DNA of 64,000 nucleotides from the NCBI RefSeq assembly GCF_014931565.1, contig NZ_CP063353.1, positions 3,472,001-3,536,000 of the forward strand, given 5' to 3'. Below are positions 62,731 to 64,000 of the stretch, piece by piece. Made by a program: the position numbers and the translations under genes. The notes below the pieces were generated by a model. That model saw only the letters and a program-made list of their open reading frames with translations. It was not told the DNA's origin and did no database searches. The stretch is from Clostridium sp. 'deep sea' (GTDB lineage: Bacteria > Bacillota > UBA994 > PWPR01). Numbering within the stretch: the first letter of the stretch is position 1; the number at the start of each line of letters is the position of its first letter.

Positions 62731-62804
62731 TGTAGGGGCGAACCTTGTGTTCGCCTGTATTAATACCTCAAATAAAAAAGGCGAAGACCAGCTTCACCCC
62801 TACG
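62731..62804. repeat. MITE-like palindromic repeat element
   Basis: About 74 bp, more GC-rich than its surroundings. Outer ends GTAGGGGCGAA (62732-62742) and TTCACCCCTAC (62793-62803) are inverted repeats with one mismatch. Inside are GGCGAAC/GTTCGCC (62737-62743 with 62749-62755) and GGCGAAG near 62780. The GTAGGGGCGAAC...GTTCGCC pattern is seen in many clostridial genomes as dispersed non-coding repeats. I see one copy in this window. Confidence 0.65.
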
Positions 62805-62884
62805 ATAGGTACCTATGTTAAGTCTCTTAAATCAAAAAGAACAGTTGAAAACAAAATCAAAATCATGCACATGCGATTATAGAT

Positions 62885-64000
62885 TTAAACAATTAACATA
62901 TATATAAAATGAGCAGTAATACCAGCAACTAATCCCCCAATTGTGTGACTAATTAAGGCTGATGAAATTAATTCTCGTCTTTTTAGGGCATCCATCATGC
63001 CAACATGGGTACTTAAATAACCACTCCAGCACATTCCCATTGCTGTAAATACTGCAATATCGTTGCCACCAATAAGGTTTAACTCTAAAAACTTAGGTAC
63101 TAAGCTAATAGCTGCTCCTACAGCACCCAAAGAAGTAATTGGAAAAGAAATTGCCTCTGGGCTAGTGAAACCAAACAAAGGAGTTAAAATTGGTGAAAAT
63201 AAATTGCCAATCTTAGGTAGCAGGGCTACACCCTCAAAGGCTAAACCTTGGTATCCTACAGTTGGATCAGCAGGGCCAAAGGTTAACATCATGATTATTG
63301 TACAAACAAATAATAAACCAGGTATTATAGCAATGCCCATTTGCACACCACTTTTACCACCCTCAAGCATAGCTGTCATAAAGCGAATAAAAAATGAATC
63401 ATCAGAGTATTGCTCATCTTCTGTTTTTTTAATCTTGTTGGTGTGTTTAATAGTGGTAGGATTTTTTTTGTTTCTTCTTTTCTGTATTAAGTGTGCCATA
63501 ATTCTAACACTAAAGATACTACCTATTATAGCACCAATATTACCAATTAAGGCCTCATTAAAAAAACCAAAACCCATCATAAAAGTGGTTAATATTAGTC
63601 CCATTCCAAATGATGTTCCTAAATTACATAGCGTTGGCACTTCATCTTCGGTAAAGTATTCTAAATAATTTTCGTCATTGGCTAGAGTTATAATGGCAGG
63701 GTTATCAGATAAATAAGTAGTTACAATACCAAGCGATGAAGCCCCCGGAAGGTTATACAGTGGTTTCATTAACGGGGCAAATATGCGGTTAAAGATTTTT
63801 ACTAAGCCAAATTCATTTGCTAGGTTCCCTAAGGCTCCCATAATAACAGAGATAGCTAGTATATATAAAGCTGTATCAAGAAGCAGTGTATGTGCTGTTT
63901 TCATAAGAGATGAAAATAAATTTGCTACACCCATATTCACACTTAAATACCCAACAAAGAGCCCTATTAACGTAATAAATAATAGTGTATAAATGGCTTC
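62885..64000 (-). CDS. CD0519/CD1768-like multi-span membrane protein (5' end cut by the window)
   Basis: The frame stays open to the window edge: upstream of the GTG at 63938-63940 the bases to 64000 translate to a membrane segment (YTLLFITLIGLFVGYL) without a stop, so the start lies outside. About nine segments are visible with a charged loop near residue 190 (RRNKKNPTTIKHTNKIKK). Gate-like stretches SDNPAIITLAND, TSPEAISFPITS and WSGYLSTHVGMMD suggest a nucleoside-recognition or transporter-like fold. Function unknown. Confidence 0.75.
   Translation of the reverse strand, partial: EAIYTLLFITLIGLFVGYLSVNMGVANLFSSLMKTAHTLLLDTALYILAISVIMGALGNLANEFGLVKIFNRIFAPLMKPLYNLPGASSLGIVTTYLSDNPAIITLANDENYLEYFTEDEVPTLCNLGTSFGMGLILTTFMMGFGFFNEALIGNIGAIIGSIFSVRIMAHLIQKRRNKKNPTTIKHTNKIKKTEDEQYSDDSFFIRFMTAMLEGGKSGVQMGIAIIPGLLFVCTIIMMLTFGPADPTVGYQGLAFEGVALLPKIGNLFSPILTPLFGFTSPEAISFPITSLGAVGAAISLVPKFLELNLIGGNDIAVFTAMGMCWSGYLSTHVGMMDALKRRELISSALISHTIGGLVAGITAHFIYMLIV

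Noticed and set aside
63063-63668. Rightward 201-codon frame antisense to the right-end membrane protein gene
   Set aside because: Its proline- and lysine-rich sequence is typical of the complement of a membrane-protein gene; the leftward frame has clear membrane topology and conserved-looking motifs.
1-64000. CRISPR arrays, tRNA or rRNA genes, prophage or insertion sequences
   Set aside because: No regularly spaced direct repeats, no cloverleaf or rRNA signature and no transposase, integrase or phage structural genes were seen; only the 74-bp palindromic repeat at 62731 looks element-like.

Overview
The window comes from a low-GC, anaerobic, probably spore-forming member of the Firmicutes (class Clostridia). 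The signs are strong AT bias, Gram-positive Shine-Dalgarno sequences with frequent GTG and TTG starts, a SpoVB-type flippase, pyruvate formate-lyase behind a ZTP riboswitch, an EFR1-type ferredoxin protein, lipoproteins with Gram-positive lipoboxes, and no outer-membrane genes. I saw no rRNA, tRNA, CRISPR array, transposase or prophage genes. Both ends cut through genes: a PHP phosphatase on the left and a membrane protein on the right.

Layout. 1-16 kb is a mosaic of short transcription units: PHP phosphatase end, MATE exporter with a Fur-type box, Xaa-Pro and methionine aminopeptidases, TetR plus tandem GNAT, GH29 fucosidase plus AraC, a membrane-anchored XRE regulator, a methyltransferase, an AraC/effector-binding regulator, a HAD phosphatase coupled to a divergent TetM-like GTPase, and SpoVB. 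16-24 kb holds a 38-residue protein, TetR/MBL, UPF0316, a cupin, a MarR-flavodoxin-ferredoxin AKR unit, and an alpha/beta hydrolase with its TetR. 24.7-28.4 kb is an Hsp70 (HscC-like)/J-protein/DUF1266 operon resembling the E. coli ybe-hscC cluster. 29.5-38.2 kb carries lipoproteins and exported proteins around nitroreductase/HD and pflBA, the latter controlled by a ZTP riboswitch.

38.3-50.1 kb is the most coherent block: a D-threonine-aldolase-like enzyme, a Dph6-like ATP pyrophosphatase, a five-gene nickel/metallophore-type ABC importer whose promoter is overlapped by a Fur-type box, then an AraC regulator divergent from two YbtP/YbtQ (IrtA/IrtB)-like ABC proteins. A perfect 35-bp palindrome with a Fur-type core separates that divergent pair. 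Together with the Fur-type box before the MATE gene, this suggests an iron-controlled metal/metallophore uptake regulon; the substrate is unknown.

50.2-64 kb holds a DUF3795 protein, an unrecognised HExxH protein, an XRE/membrane-protein pair, a YeiL-like Crp/Fnr regulator with a YdcZ-type transporter, a nitrilase, an overlapping pair of class II aldolases (one lacking its metal ligands), a hybrid histidine kinase with a diguanylate cyclase response regulator, an EFR1 protein, a BtrH_N/DUF4872 protein, a MITE-like palindromic repeat and a truncated membrane protein. All assignments rest on reading motifs, not on database searches.
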